This document shows positions 26,529-33,510 of a DNA stretch of 64,000 nucleotides, one piece after another. Positions within the stretch are counted from its first letter, which is position 1, and every line of letters starts with the position of its first letter. The stretch is from Streptomyces sp. 2131.1 (GTDB lineage Bacteria > Actinomycetota > Actinomycetes > Streptomycetales > Streptomycetaceae). The notes beneath the pieces are model-generated. The model was not told where the DNA came from. It saw nothing but the letters and a program-made list of their open reading frames with translations, and searched no databases. The position numbers and the translations under genes were made by a program. Where the stretch lies: NCBI RefSeq assembly GCF_900105515.1, contig NZ_FNSY01000001.1, forward strand, positions 6,188,001 through 6,252,000, read 5' to 3'.

Positions 26529-26726
26529 TCAGCGTTTCAGGCCGGAGACGAAGGACGTCCAGGCCGGGGCGGAGAACTCCAGGGGTGTCCTGGCCACATC
26601 CTTGGAGTCGCGCACGGCCAGCAGCCGTCCGCTCCCCAGGGGCGCGGTCTCCACGCAGTTGTTCATCCCTGTGCTGCGGCTGCTGCGCCGCCACCGTAAG
26701 GCGTGCTGGGCGAGGCGATCGGGCAT
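26529..26726 (-). CDS. DUF397 protein (abaA/whiJ-locus type)
   Basis: The 65-residue protein has the DUF397 core: WRRSSRSTGMNNCVETAPLG followed by LLAVRDSK and FSAPAWTSFVSGLK. These small proteins occur in many Streptomyces next to XRE-DUF5753 regulators, where in the whiJ and abaA loci they oppose or modulate the DNA-binding protein. Here the start codon lies 25 bp beyond the stop of the XRE-DUF5753 gene on the same strand. Confidence 0.9.
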   Translation of the reverse strand: MPDRLAQHALRWRRSSRSTGMNNCVETAPLGSGRLLAVRDSKDVARTPLEFSAPAWTSFVSGLKR

Positions 26727-26751
26727 GACGCTTCCTCCGGGCGGTGGGGGG

Positions 26752-27612
26752 TCACCGATCGTCGCGGTCGATCGCGGCGATCAGGTCCAGCGTGTGCTCC
26801 GGCGACAGCGCGTGTGCCTGAAGGGTTCGGAAGGCCGAGCTGTACGCCGCAAGGTCTTCTTTCCGCTCCAGATAGAGGCTACTCGTCAAGTGGTCAAGAA
26901 CGACCACGTCAAGGTCGGAAGCGGTCGGAAAGGAGAAGATGACGAAAGGGCTGGTGAGGCTCACATACCCGCCGACCGAGAACGGGAGCAACTGAAGTTG
27001 CACGTGGGGCAGTTGTGCCACCCGGGCGAGATGGCGCAGCTGCTCCCGCATCACCCTTCGGCCACCGACCTCCCGACGCACCACCGCCTCGTCGAGCACG
27101 GCGCTCAGCCGCAGCGGCGGATCGCTCCGCAGCACCCCCTGCCGGGCCAGCCGCACCTCCACCAGCGAGTCCAGCTGCCCTGAAGGCAGCCCGTCGAGCG
27201 AGGCCCGGGTCACCGCGCGGGCGTAGTCGGCCGTCTGCAACAGGCCCGGTACCACGGAGGTCTCCAGCGTGCGGGCGGTGCGCGCCTGCGACTCCAGGCT
27301 GATGAAGTCGCGGTACTGCGGCGGGATGAGACCCCGGTACGCGTGCCACCAGCCGGCCCCGCCCCCGCCCGCCGAACCGGCGAGCGCGCCCAGGACCTCG
27401 CGCAGCTTCGGATCGTCCATCCCGTACGCGTCCAGCAGCCGGTTCACGTCATCCGGCCGCACCCCGCTGACACCTGTCTCGATCCTGCTCACCTTCGACT
27501 GGTGCCAGCCGAGCAGTCCCGCGGCCTCCCGGCTGGTGAGCCCCGATGCCTGGCGCAGGCTCCGCAGCTCCTCGCCGAGCTTGCGGCGCCGCACCGCTGG
27601 ACCGTGCTGCAT
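26752..27612 (-). CDS. XRE-family regulator with DUF5753 (WhiJ-like)
   Basis: From ATG 27612 the 286-residue protein has an N-terminal helix-turn-helix (LRSLRQASGLTSREAAGLLGWHQSKVSRIE in two overlapping pieces, residues about 12-45) and a C-terminal DUF5753 domain (about 100-280, with VVPGLLQTADYARAV and TSSLYLE). WhiJ-type proteins repress developmental genes and are paired with DUF397 partners. It is divergent from an anti-sigma-like ATPase, with an AT-rich palindrome (27698-27713) between them that is a candidate operator. Confidence 0.92.
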   Translation of the reverse strand: MQHGPAVRRRKLGEELRSLRQASGLTSREAAGLLGWHQSKVSRIETGVSGVRPDDVNRLLDAYGMDDPKLREVLGALAGSAGGGGAGWWHAYRGLIPPQYRDFISLESQARTARTLETSVVPGLLQTADYARAVTRASLDGLPSGQLDSLVEVRLARQGVLRSDPPLRLSAVLDEAVVRREVGGRRVMREQLRHLARVAQLPHVQLQLLPFSVGGYVSLTSPFVIFSFPTASDLDVVVLDHLTSSLYLERKEDLAAYSSAFRTLQAHALSPEHTLDLIAAIDRDDR

Positions 27613-27697
27613 CTGATGGCTCCCTCCACTGGCTGCCGAGGGGACAGTGTGGCGCCCGTGCGGGGCCGGGCGGGGAGAGTTCACCGGTTTGAGCGAC

Positions 27698-27713
27698 AGA
27701 TATATGCATATCT
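27698..27713. promoter_or_regulatory. AT-rich palindrome between XRE regulator and ATPase gene
   Basis: AGATAT-ATGC-ATATCT is a perfect 6-bp inverted repeat in an otherwise GC-rich genome. A second repeat, GCTGCC-n6-GGCAGC, follows at about 27724-27741. Both sit in the 203-bp divergent promoter region, as expected for the WhiJ-like regulator's binding site. Confidence 0.45.
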
Positions 27714-27815
27714 TGGTGGATCGCTGCCGCTGGGGGCAGCATCGGTGGCAATCTGGCGCGAAGCACAACCGGACCGCTCGGCGGTCCGGTACCGGGTGGG
27801 AAAGGACGGCTCGCC

Positions 27816-28247
27816 ATGGCAGACCATCAGGAAGCACGTGTCACTCTGCCGAGCGAGCCGGTCTCGGTCTCCGCGGCCCGGAAGTACGTCGCCCGGGTGC
27901 TGGCGGAGTGGGGCCTGCCCGACGACGCGGAGACCGCCGACACCATGCGGCTCATCATCTCGGAGCTGGCCACCAACGCCGTCCTGCACACCTTCGGGCA
28001 GTCGCCCACCTTCACTGTGGACCTGCGCCTCGAACGGGACGAGCAGCTGCGCCTCGGCGTGACGGACAGCCACCCCCGCAGGCCGCAGCGGCTGCCCGCC
28101 GCCGTTCAGCAGGACAACGGGCGGGGCATGGTCATCATCCGCTCACTGGCCAAGGAGTACGGCGGCCGACTGACCGTCACACCCACCGCCGACGGCGGCA
28201 AGACCGTCTGGGTCGCGCTCCCGTGGCAGGTCCCGGTTCAGCCCTGA
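27816..28247 (+). CDS. anti-sigma-factor-like ATP-binding protein (HATPase_c)
   Basis: The 143-residue protein is a stand-alone GHKL ATPase of the SpoIIAB/RsbW class. The N box is in LIISELATNAVLHTF, G1 in GVTDSHPRRPQRL (degenerate), and G2 in DNGRGMVIIRSLAKEYGG. A GGAAAGGA ribosome-binding site precedes ATG 27816. Together with the divergent XRE-DUF5753 and DUF397 genes it completes the three-gene set known from abaA/whiJ-like loci. No partner sigma factor or anti-anti-sigma is adjacent. Confidence 0.9.
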   Translation: MADHQEARVTLPSEPVSVSAARKYVARVLAEWGLPDDAETADTMRLIISELATNAVLHTFGQSPTFTVDLRLERDEQLRLGVTDSHPRRPQRLPAAVQQDNGRGMVIIRSLAKEYGGRLTVTPTADGGKTVWVALPWQVPVQP

Positions 28248-28265
28248 GGCCCGGACGGGCCCGCG

Positions 28266-28739
28266 TCAGTTCACCCGGCCGTACAGGACGCTCCTGGTCC
28301 AGATCTTCTCCAGGCGGACCACGGCGCCGGTCTTCGGCGAGTGCCAGATCTTTCCGCTGCCGGCGTAGATCCCCACATGGTAGACACTGCTCCCGGAATG
28401 GAAGAAGACCAGGTCACCTCGTTTCCGCTGCGAAGCCGAGATGTGCCTGGACCTGTTGTACTGCTGCTGGGCCGTCCGGGGGAGTTTCTTGCCGGCCTTC
28501 TTGAACGAGTAGAGCGTCAGGCCGGAACAGTCGAAGCTCCCGGGCCCGGTGGCGCCCCATCGATAGGGCGCTCCCTTCTTCGACGCCGCGATCTTCAGCG
28601 CCTTCATCGCATGGCCGGCGGCATGCGCCTCGGTCGCGGCACCGGGAACGAACAGCGTGCCGCCGACGGCGGCGAGAGTCATGACCGAGGCCGTCGTGGC
28701 CCGGGCGAGCAGAGACGGGACATGAACCTGCGCACTCAT
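28266..28739 (-). CDS. secreted NlpC/P60 cell-wall peptidase
   Basis: From ATG 28739 the 157-residue protein has a signal peptide (ending near AHA, about residue 40) and a single NlpC/P60 domain. Catalytic Cys is in FDCSGLTLYSF, His in SVYHVGIYAG, and the third polar residue in KIWHSPKTG. It should cleave the peptide stems of peptidoglycan outside the cell. A ydaO-type riboswitch occupies its long 5' leader, matching the known link between c-di-AMP and wall-hydrolase genes in actinobacteria. An upstream TTG at 28745 is possible but less likely. Confidence 0.93.
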   Translation of the reverse strand: MSAQVHVPSLLARATTASVMTLAAVGGTLFVPGAATEAHAAGHAMKALKIAASKKGAPYRWGATGPGSFDCSGLTLYSFKKAGKKLPRTAQQQYNRSRHISASQRKRGDLVFFHSGSSVYHVGIYAGSGKIWHSPKTGAVVRLEKIWTRSVLYGRVN

Positions 28740-28753
28740 GCGCAACCCTTCGT

Positions 28754-28935
28754 CAGCCGCCTGTGAAGGATGACCTGTCGGGTTCGGGCTGGCGAAGTTG
28801 CCCGGCCGCGCGCGGCGGCTTCACCCCGAGGGACAGCCGGTGGTCCGGCGGTCCCGTAGTGCTCGGGTCCTCCACTCCTGCCGATCCACTCCTGTCGACC
28901 AGTCATCCGGACGGCGGCAGGACTCGGCGTCCGCC
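28754..28935 (-). ncRNA. ydaO-yuaA (cyclic di-AMP) riboswitch
   Basis: On the minus strand the leader begins with GGACGCCGAGTCCTGCCGCC and, nearer the gene, contains GGGGTGAAGCCG and then CCCGAACCCGACAGGTCATC with CACAGGCGG, closely matching the conserved 5' and 3' ends of the ydaO aptamer. The 3' end is about 15 nt from the ATG of the NlpC/P60 gene. Known actinobacterial members switch off wall-hydrolase genes when c-di-AMP is high. Identification is from remembered consensus; a covariance-model search would settle the bounds. Confidence 0.8.
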
Positions 28936-29244
28936 CGGACCGCCCCGCCGCGGTGGCGGGGGCTTGTCGTCCCAGGGATCTTGACTCACCTCGTGCCGGA
29001 TTTCCGAGGTGAAACGGCCATAAGTGAAGATCGTCACTGATGGTCCGTTCAGGTGGACACGGGCCGTCCGGCCTCCCCGGCCCGCTCCCGGAGCCCTGCC
29101 GGTACCAGCGGTGTCGCGATGTAATCCGCCCCACGCGCATCAGGAAAAGGCAAATCGGACCGTCGCTCGTGAGAGGGAACGCCTACGCCGAACGAGCGAG
29201 GAAAACCTGTGCGCCCGTCGGGCGTGTCGTCGCGACCCGGTGCG
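28936..29244. other. non-coding stretch upstream of ydaO leader
   Basis: No coding frame is convincing here. It must contain the promoter for the riboswitch transcript on the minus strand and the 3' end of the small gene at 29245. A short repeat TCACCTCG...CGAGGTGA (about 28986-29012) could form a hairpin. Confidence 0.5.
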
Positions 29245-29556
29245 TCAACTCGGGGGATCCGGCGGCAGGGTGACCCGCGCCGCCCGCCGCTCCCCGTCCA
29301 GCACCCGGAGCGCCCGGGCCAACGTGGTGCTGTGGATGCGGGTTTCGCCGCGCCGGTGCATCACCGCCAGCGCGTCCCGCAGCGCCGCCGCGTGCGAGGC
29401 GAGCGCCTGGGCGGCCCGCAGCGCCGTGTACGTGTCGTCGCCGCGCGCCGGGTTGATACGGCCCACCTGGTCGACGACGTGCAGATACAGGTCGATGAAC
29501 TCGCTCTCGGCCCGGGTCAGCGCGGGCAGCGGCGGGAACTCCGGTGGCTGCACCAC
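29245..29556 (-). CDS. small helical protein downstream of ClpP-like gene
   Basis: A 103-residue soluble, helical protein starting at GTG 29556 (FPPLPALTRAESEFIDLY follows). It has no membrane segment or known motif; the C-terminus reads ALRVLDGERRAARVTLPPD. Its start lies four bases from the stop of the ClpP-like gene, so it is translated from the same mRNA. I do not recognise a family. Constant linkage to a ClpP-like gene would suggest an adaptor or partner, but that is inference. Confidence 0.8.
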   Translation of the reverse strand: MVQPPEFPPLPALTRAESEFIDLYLHVVDQVGRINPARGDDTYTALRAAQALASHAAALRDALAVMHRRGETRIHSTTLARALRVLDGERRAARVTLPPDPPS

Positions 29557-29560
29557 GGTT

Positions 29561-30196
29561 TCACCTAGCGGAGTGCGGCGGCACCGGGACGCGGCTCCGC
29601 ACGACGTGGTCGACGATCCCGTGGGCCACGGCCCCTTCCGCGTCCAGGACCAGGTCGCGCTCGGTGTCCTCGGTGATCTGCTCGACGGAGCGCCCCGTGT
29701 GCCGGGCCAGCATGCCGGTCATGGTCCCGCGCATCCGGGTCAGTTCCCGCGCCTCGATCTCCAGGTCGGACGGCTGGCCCTGCACCGGATCGTCCAACGC
29801 GGGCTGGCTCAGCACCACGGTGGCGCCCGGCAGCATGTACCGCCGCCCCGGTGCGCCCGCGGCGAGCAGCACGGCCGCGCCGGCCCCCGCCCGGCCCAGG
29901 CAGTAGGTCTCCACCTCGCAGTTGAGGAACGCCATCGTGTCGTAGAGGGCCGTCATCGCGCCGAACGAGCCGCCCGGCGAGTTGATGTACAGCGAGACGG
30001 GCCGGTCCGGCGCGTCGTACTCCAGGTACATCAGCTGGGCGACCAGGTCGTTGGCGGCCGTCTCGTCGAGAGCCGTACCGAGGAGGACGATGCGGTCGGC
30101 CAGCAGCTTGGAGTACGGGTCGAGGGTGCGGGACCCCCGGGAGGTGCGTTCGGTGAACTCGGGCAGGACGTGACGGGCGACGACGGGACGGTACAC
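29561..30196 (-). CDS. ClpP-family protein lacking catalytic Ser and His
   Basis: From GTG 30196 (preceded by GGAGAGG) the 211-residue protein aligns along its length with ClpP: VLLGTALDETAANDLVAQLM, SLYINSPGGSFGAMTALYD, ARHTGRSVEQITEDTERD. The nucleophile position, normally GQAAS, reads GRAGA, and the catalytic His of IHQP reads LSQP. The Asp region (DTERD) is kept. It therefore looks like a pseudoprotease that could join ClpP rings or regulate them. It is divergent from a lone Phd/YefM antitoxin and followed by a small gene at 4-bp spacing. An upstream open frame continuing to 31663 is antisense shadow. Confidence 0.88.
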   Translation of the reverse strand: MYRPVVARHVLPEFTERTSRGSRTLDPYSKLLADRIVLLGTALDETAANDLVAQLMYLEYDAPDRPVSLYINSPGGSFGAMTALYDTMAFLNCEVETYCLGRAGAGAAVLLAAGAPGRRYMLPGATVVLSQPALDDPVQGQPSDLEIEARELTRMRGTMTGMLARHTGRSVEQITEDTERDLVLDAEGAVAHGIVDHVVRSRVPVPPHSAR

Positions 30197-30259
30197 GGCT
30201 GAGCCTCTCCTCCGGTCGCGCGGGCACAGCGGTGCACTCGCGCTCGCTTCCGTAAAAAA

Positions 30260-30274
30260 TGTACAGGACGTACA
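30260..30274. promoter_or_regulatory. YefM-type operator between ClpP-like and antitoxin genes
   Basis: TGTAC-AGGAC-GTACA is a perfect 5-bp inverted repeat. YefM-family antitoxins are known to bind TGTACA-centred palindromes. It lies 19 bp upstream of the antitoxin ATG and 63 bp upstream of the ClpP-like start, so one site could control both directions. Confidence 0.55.
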
Positions 30275-30292
30275 GAAGGTTATGATGGGAGC

Positions 30293-30577
30293 ATGGCCTA
30301 CGAGATTCCGGTGACGCAAGCCCGGGCTGAACTCGCCGAACTGATCAACCGCGTCGTCTACGGCGGCGAGCGCGTCGTCGTCACGCGGCACGGCAAACCG
30401 CTCGTCGCCCTCGTTTCGGCCGCCGACCTCGAACGACTCGAAAAGGAGGAGGCCGCGGAGCAGGAGCATGTGATCAGCTCGGTGTCGTCGATCGGCTCCA
30501 CCGCGTCCGCTCCCGGCGAACGGCAGCGTTTCGGCATCGCCGCCGAGCACCGCGGGCACCACGGCCGGGACGACTGA
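30293..30577 (+). CDS. Phd/YefM-family antitoxin, no adjacent toxin
   Basis: The 94-residue protein starts MAYEIPVTQARAELAELINRV and contains VVVTRHGKPLVALVSAADLERL, the Phd/YefM core. About 40 C-terminal residues are disordered and charged, as expected for a toxin-binding tail. No RelE/YoeB, Doc or PIN toxin follows: a strong terminator is 14 bp downstream. A YefM-like TGTAC...GTACA repeat sits in its promoter. It is divergent from a ClpP-like gene, intriguing because Clp proteases degrade antitoxins. Confidence 0.92.
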   Translation: MAYEIPVTQARAELAELINRVVYGGERVVVTRHGKPLVALVSAADLERLEKEEAAEQEHVISSVSSIGSTASAPGERQRFGIAAEHRGHHGRDD

Positions 30578-30590
30578 ACCTCCGTACGCG

Positions 30591-30628
30591 GCGAAGCGCC
30601 CCCGTCCGTCGGGACGGGGGCGCTTCGC
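30591..30628 (+). terminator. hairpin terminator after antitoxin gene
   Basis: A perfect 17-bp stem (30591-30607 with 30612-30628) and a 4-nt loop. It also faces the end of the convergent membrane-protein gene (stop at 30652), so it may act for both. Confidence 0.88.
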
Positions 30629-30651
30629 GTTGCTGTGCGGGTGTGCGCGGA

Positions 30652-31644
30652 TCAACCGGCGAGTGCGGGCTCCCGTGCGGCCGCGGTCGGTGCGGTGTCC
30701 GGCGTGGCGGTCCTGCGGCGGCCGCCGATGAGGACGGCGGCCAGGCCGAGCACCGCCCACACGCCGAGCGTCAGGGCCGCGCCGCCCGCCGCGGCGCCGT
30801 CGAAGAAGGAGACCGACCGCAGCAGCGACCCGCTCGCCCCCGGCGGCAGCAGCTGGCCGATCGTGCCGATGGGCCGGGGGAGCAGCTCGGGTGCGCTGGT
30901 CACCCCGGAGAACGGGTTGCCCAGGAGCACCATGAGCAGGGCGCCGATGCCGATGCCAGGAGTCCCGATCAGGGCGGCGAGCCCCGCGACCGGTGCGCCG
31001 ATGGCGAGCACGGTCAGGGCGATGGCCCCGGCCTCGCTCCACCAGTCGCCGGTGAGGGCGCCGAGCCAGCTGTCCGTGACCGCGGTGGCCAGGAGCCCCA
31101 CCGCGACGGCCACGCCCAGCAGCGCGGCCCCGGCCCGTGCGCCGCGCAGCCGCAGCATGGTCACGGCCGCACCGGCGGCGACCCCCGCGATGGCCAGCGG
31201 CATGATGCTCGAACCGAGCACGGCGCCCCTGGGGTCGGCGGCGGGGGCGGCCACCACGTCCGTGACCGGTACCGCCGTGCCGGCCGGGGCTCCGGCGCTC
31301 ACGGCCTCGTGCAGCAGCTGGGCGACCACGGGGCCGGCCGCGCTCGCCGTGAGCAGTGCGGGGCCCTTCTCGGAGACGACGACCGCGCCGTACACGGCCC
31401 GGTCCTCGATCGCGTCCCGGGCCGCGGCCTCGGAGTCGTAGCGGTGGATGTCGAAGGCGCCGTCGCGCTCCTCGAACCGCTGCTGGAGGCGGTCCGCGGC
31501 CGGCGCGGACCCGGCGATCCCGATGGGCAGGTCGCGCGGGGCCGTCCGGGCGGCGGGCCAGGCGAAGGCCCACAGGGCCAGGGTCACCACCACCGGCACC
31601 AGCAGGACGACCCCCACCATGCGGCGGTTCGGGGTCAGGGGCAT
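30652..31644 (-). CDS. YhgE/Pip-like multi-pass membrane protein
   Basis: The 330-residue protein has an N-terminal membrane segment (residues about 9-30), an extracytoplasmic domain of about 100 residues, then six hydrophobic segments and a hydrophilic tail. This resembles half of YhgE/Pip or ABC-2-type permeases (DUF3533-like). The sequence GNPFSGVTSAPELLPRPIGTIG is a conserved-looking loop of that family. It is divergent from a TetR regulator, and two copies of an 18-bp repeat lie between them, so it is probably repressed by that TetR, as for small-molecule efflux. Confidence 0.85.
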   Translation of the reverse strand: MPLTPNRRMVGVVLLVPVVVTLALWAFAWPAARTAPRDLPIGIAGSAPAADRLQQRFEERDGAFDIHRYDSEAAARDAIEDRAVYGAVVVSEKGPALLTASAAGPVVAQLLHEAVSAGAPAGTAVPVTDVVAAPAADPRGAVLGSSIMPLAIAGVAAGAAVTMLRLRGARAGAALLGVAVAVGLLATAVTDSWLGALTGDWWSEAGAIALTVLAIGAPVAGLAALIGTPGIGIGALLMVLLGNPFSGVTSAPELLPRPIGTIGQLLPPGASGSLLRSVSFFDGAAAGGAALTLGVWAVLGLAAVLIGGRRRTATPDTAPTAAAREPALAG

Positions 31645-31666
31645 GGGTCGTGCCTCGATTCAAAGA

Positions 31667-31742
31667 GAATGATCGTTCGTTTTATGACTCTGCCACTGTC
31701 GCCCCGCTGCCGCTTCCTTGTCAAGAATGAATGTTCGTTTTA
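31667..31742. promoter_or_regulatory. duplicated TetR operator
   Basis: GAATGATCGTTCGTTTTA (31667-31684) and GAATGAATGTTCGTTTTA (31725-31742) match at 16 of 18 positions and lie on the same strand. The core GAATGATCGTTC is a near-perfect inverted repeat. One copy flanks each divergent gene start, ideal for joint repression by the TetR protein encoded at 31753. Confidence 0.7.
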
Positions 31743-31752
31743 AGTTGGGTGC

Positions 31753-32382
31753 ATGGCCCGTGTATCCCAGGAGCACCTCGATGCCCGCCGTCGGCAGATC
31801 CTCGACGGCGCCGCGCGCTGCTTCGCCCGCGACGGCTTCCACGGCACCTCGATGCAGGACGTGCTGGGGGAGGCCGGCCTGTCGGCGGGCGCGGTCTACC
31901 GCTACTTCGGCGGCAAGGAGGACCTGATCGCGGCCATCGCCACCGAGGCCGTCGAGGGAGTGCGCCGGGCCTTCGAGGGGGCGGCGCGCGACACCCCCGT
32001 CCCCGCCCCGGACGTCCTCATCGGCAGGGTGTCGCGGGCGCTGTTCCAGGACGGAATGGAATCGGGGCGGGGCCTTGAACCCCGGGCGTACGCGGGGCTG
32101 ATCATCCAGGTGTGGTCGGAGACCCTGCGCAGCGAGCGGCTGGCGGCCACCCTCGCCGAGGCGTTCGGCGGGCTGCGCGGGGCGTGGACCGAGCTGGTCG
32201 GGCTGTACCGGGAGGCCGGGGTGCTCCGCGCGGACGTGCCCGACGAGCACGTCGCCCGGGCCCTGATCGCGACCGCCCAGGGGTTCATCGCCCAGCTCGC
32301 CATGTTCGGCGACACCGGCCCGGAGGTTCTGGAGAACGGTCTGCGCGGGCTGATGTCGATGGACGCGGTGAAGGCGGGCTGA
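31753..32382 (+). CDS. TetR-family transcriptional regulator
   Basis: The 209-residue protein has a TetR helix-turn-helix (RRQILDGAARCFARDGFHGTSMQDVLGEAGLSAGAVYRYFGGKEDL split over residues about 13-56) and a C-terminal ligand domain. It is divergent from the YhgE-like membrane protein with duplicated operators between, so autoregulation and control of that gene are likely. The following epimerase gene is convergent. Confidence 0.94.
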   Translation: MARVSQEHLDARRRQILDGAARCFARDGFHGTSMQDVLGEAGLSAGAVYRYFGGKEDLIAAIATEAVEGVRRAFEGAARDTPVPAPDVLIGRVSRALFQDGMESGRGLEPRAYAGLIIQVWSETLRSERLAATLAEAFGGLRGAWTELVGLYREAGVLRADVPDEHVARALIATAQGFIAQLAMFGDTGPEVLENGLRGLMSMDAVKAG

Positions 32383-32417
32383 CCGCGCCCGCCCCGGCTC
32401 ACCGCGCCGACCCGGGC

Positions 32418-33467
32418 TCACCCCCTCCGGTCGTGCTCCGCCAGCCAGGCGTCCTCCGCCGCGTAGTCGAACAGGCTCGTGCCGTACGACCGCAGCATGG
32501 CCGGATACGCGTCCTCCCAGTCCCGCCCCGCCAGCTGCCCGGCGATCCACTCGACGGTCTCCGGCAGCGACTCGGCGTACCCCGTCACCGGCCGGTAGCC
32601 GAGTTCCCGCTCGGCCGCTGACATGTCGAACACGATGGGGTGCGGCGCACTCCAGGGCGTCGCGCCGACGCCCTCGGGGGACGGGTCGCCCGGCATCAGC
32701 ACCGTCTCCGTGCTCCGGCCAAGGACCGCGTCCACCGCCTCACCGATCTCCGCGACCGTAGGCGCCTGCGGGTCGGCGGCGTTCAGCACCCGGGAACCGG
32801 GCACGGCGGCGGCCAGCCGGATCAGCTCCGCCAGGTTCGCCGAGTGCACCGGGTGGAAGCGCGAGGTCCCGCCGTACGCCAGCACGCGCCGGGGCCGGCC
32901 GTCCAGCGCCCGCTTCACGAAGTACAGCTCACGCGGTGAGCGGCAGTGCGGTCCGTGCACCGCGCCCGCCCGCAGCAGCGTGGCGGGCAGCGCGTCGCCG
33001 GCCGCCAGGAGATCGCGCTCCAGCCGGATCTTGCGCGCCGCGTACGTGTCCTCGCCCGGCGCCACGGTGGCCAGTGACTCCGGGATCGGCACCGGATAGC
33101 GGGGCTCCCCGCCCGGTTCGGCCTGGGTGTCGAAGCTGTGGCCCTTCTCGTCCTCGTACACCGCGCCGCTGGATACGACCACGGCCGAGCCGATCCTGTC
33201 GGCGAGCCCGGTCAGCTGCCGGGCGTGCTGCCGCCCGTACGCCACCATGTCGACCAGGACGTCGCATCCCGGCCCGAGCGCCGACGCGAGCGCGCCCTCC
33301 TCGTCGCGGTCCAGGGCCACCGCCCTGACCCCGTCGTCCCACGCCTCGTCACGGCCTCCGCCGCGCGAGGCCGCCGTCACCTCCCAGCCGTCCTCCGACA
33401 GCGCGCGCACAGCGGCCCGCCCTATCTGCCCCGTTGCTCCCAGTACCCATGCGTGTCCCCTGCTCAT
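32418..33467 (-). CDS. NAD-dependent epimerase/dehydratase family protein
   Basis: Starting at ATG 33467 the 349-residue protein has an N-terminal Rossmann fold with GATGQIG at residues about 9-15 and an extended-SDR plan. The usual YxxxK is present as YAARK, and SSGAVYEDEKG supplies the Ser region. Substrate is probably a nucleotide sugar or related compound. It is an isolated gene between TetR and an acyltransferase; no polysaccharide cluster is near. Confidence 0.88.
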   Translation of the reverse strand: MSRGHAWVLGATGQIGRAAVRALSEDGWEVTAASRGGGRDEAWDDGVRAVALDRDEEGALASALGPGCDVLVDMVAYGRQHARQLTGLADRIGSAVVVSSGAVYEDEKGHSFDTQAEPGGEPRYPVPIPESLATVAPGEDTYAARKIRLERDLLAAGDALPATLLRAGAVHGPHCRSPRELYFVKRALDGRPRRVLAYGGTSRFHPVHSANLAELIRLAAAVPGSRVLNAADPQAPTVAEIGEAVDAVLGRSTETVLMPGDPSPEGVGATPWSAPHPIVFDMSAAERELGYRPVTGYAESLPETVEWIAGQLAGRDWEDAYPAMLRSYGTSLFDYAAEDAWLAEHDRRG

Positions 33468-33510
33468 ACCCCGAACGCTAGGCCCGGTCCGCACCCCTGA
33501 CCAGCGCCGT

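Noticed and set aside
30197..31663. Very long minus-strand frame extending the ClpP-like protein upstream
   Set aside because: It crosses the antitoxin and membrane-protein genes antisense or in the wrong frame; a GTG with a good ribosome site at 30196 is the natural start.
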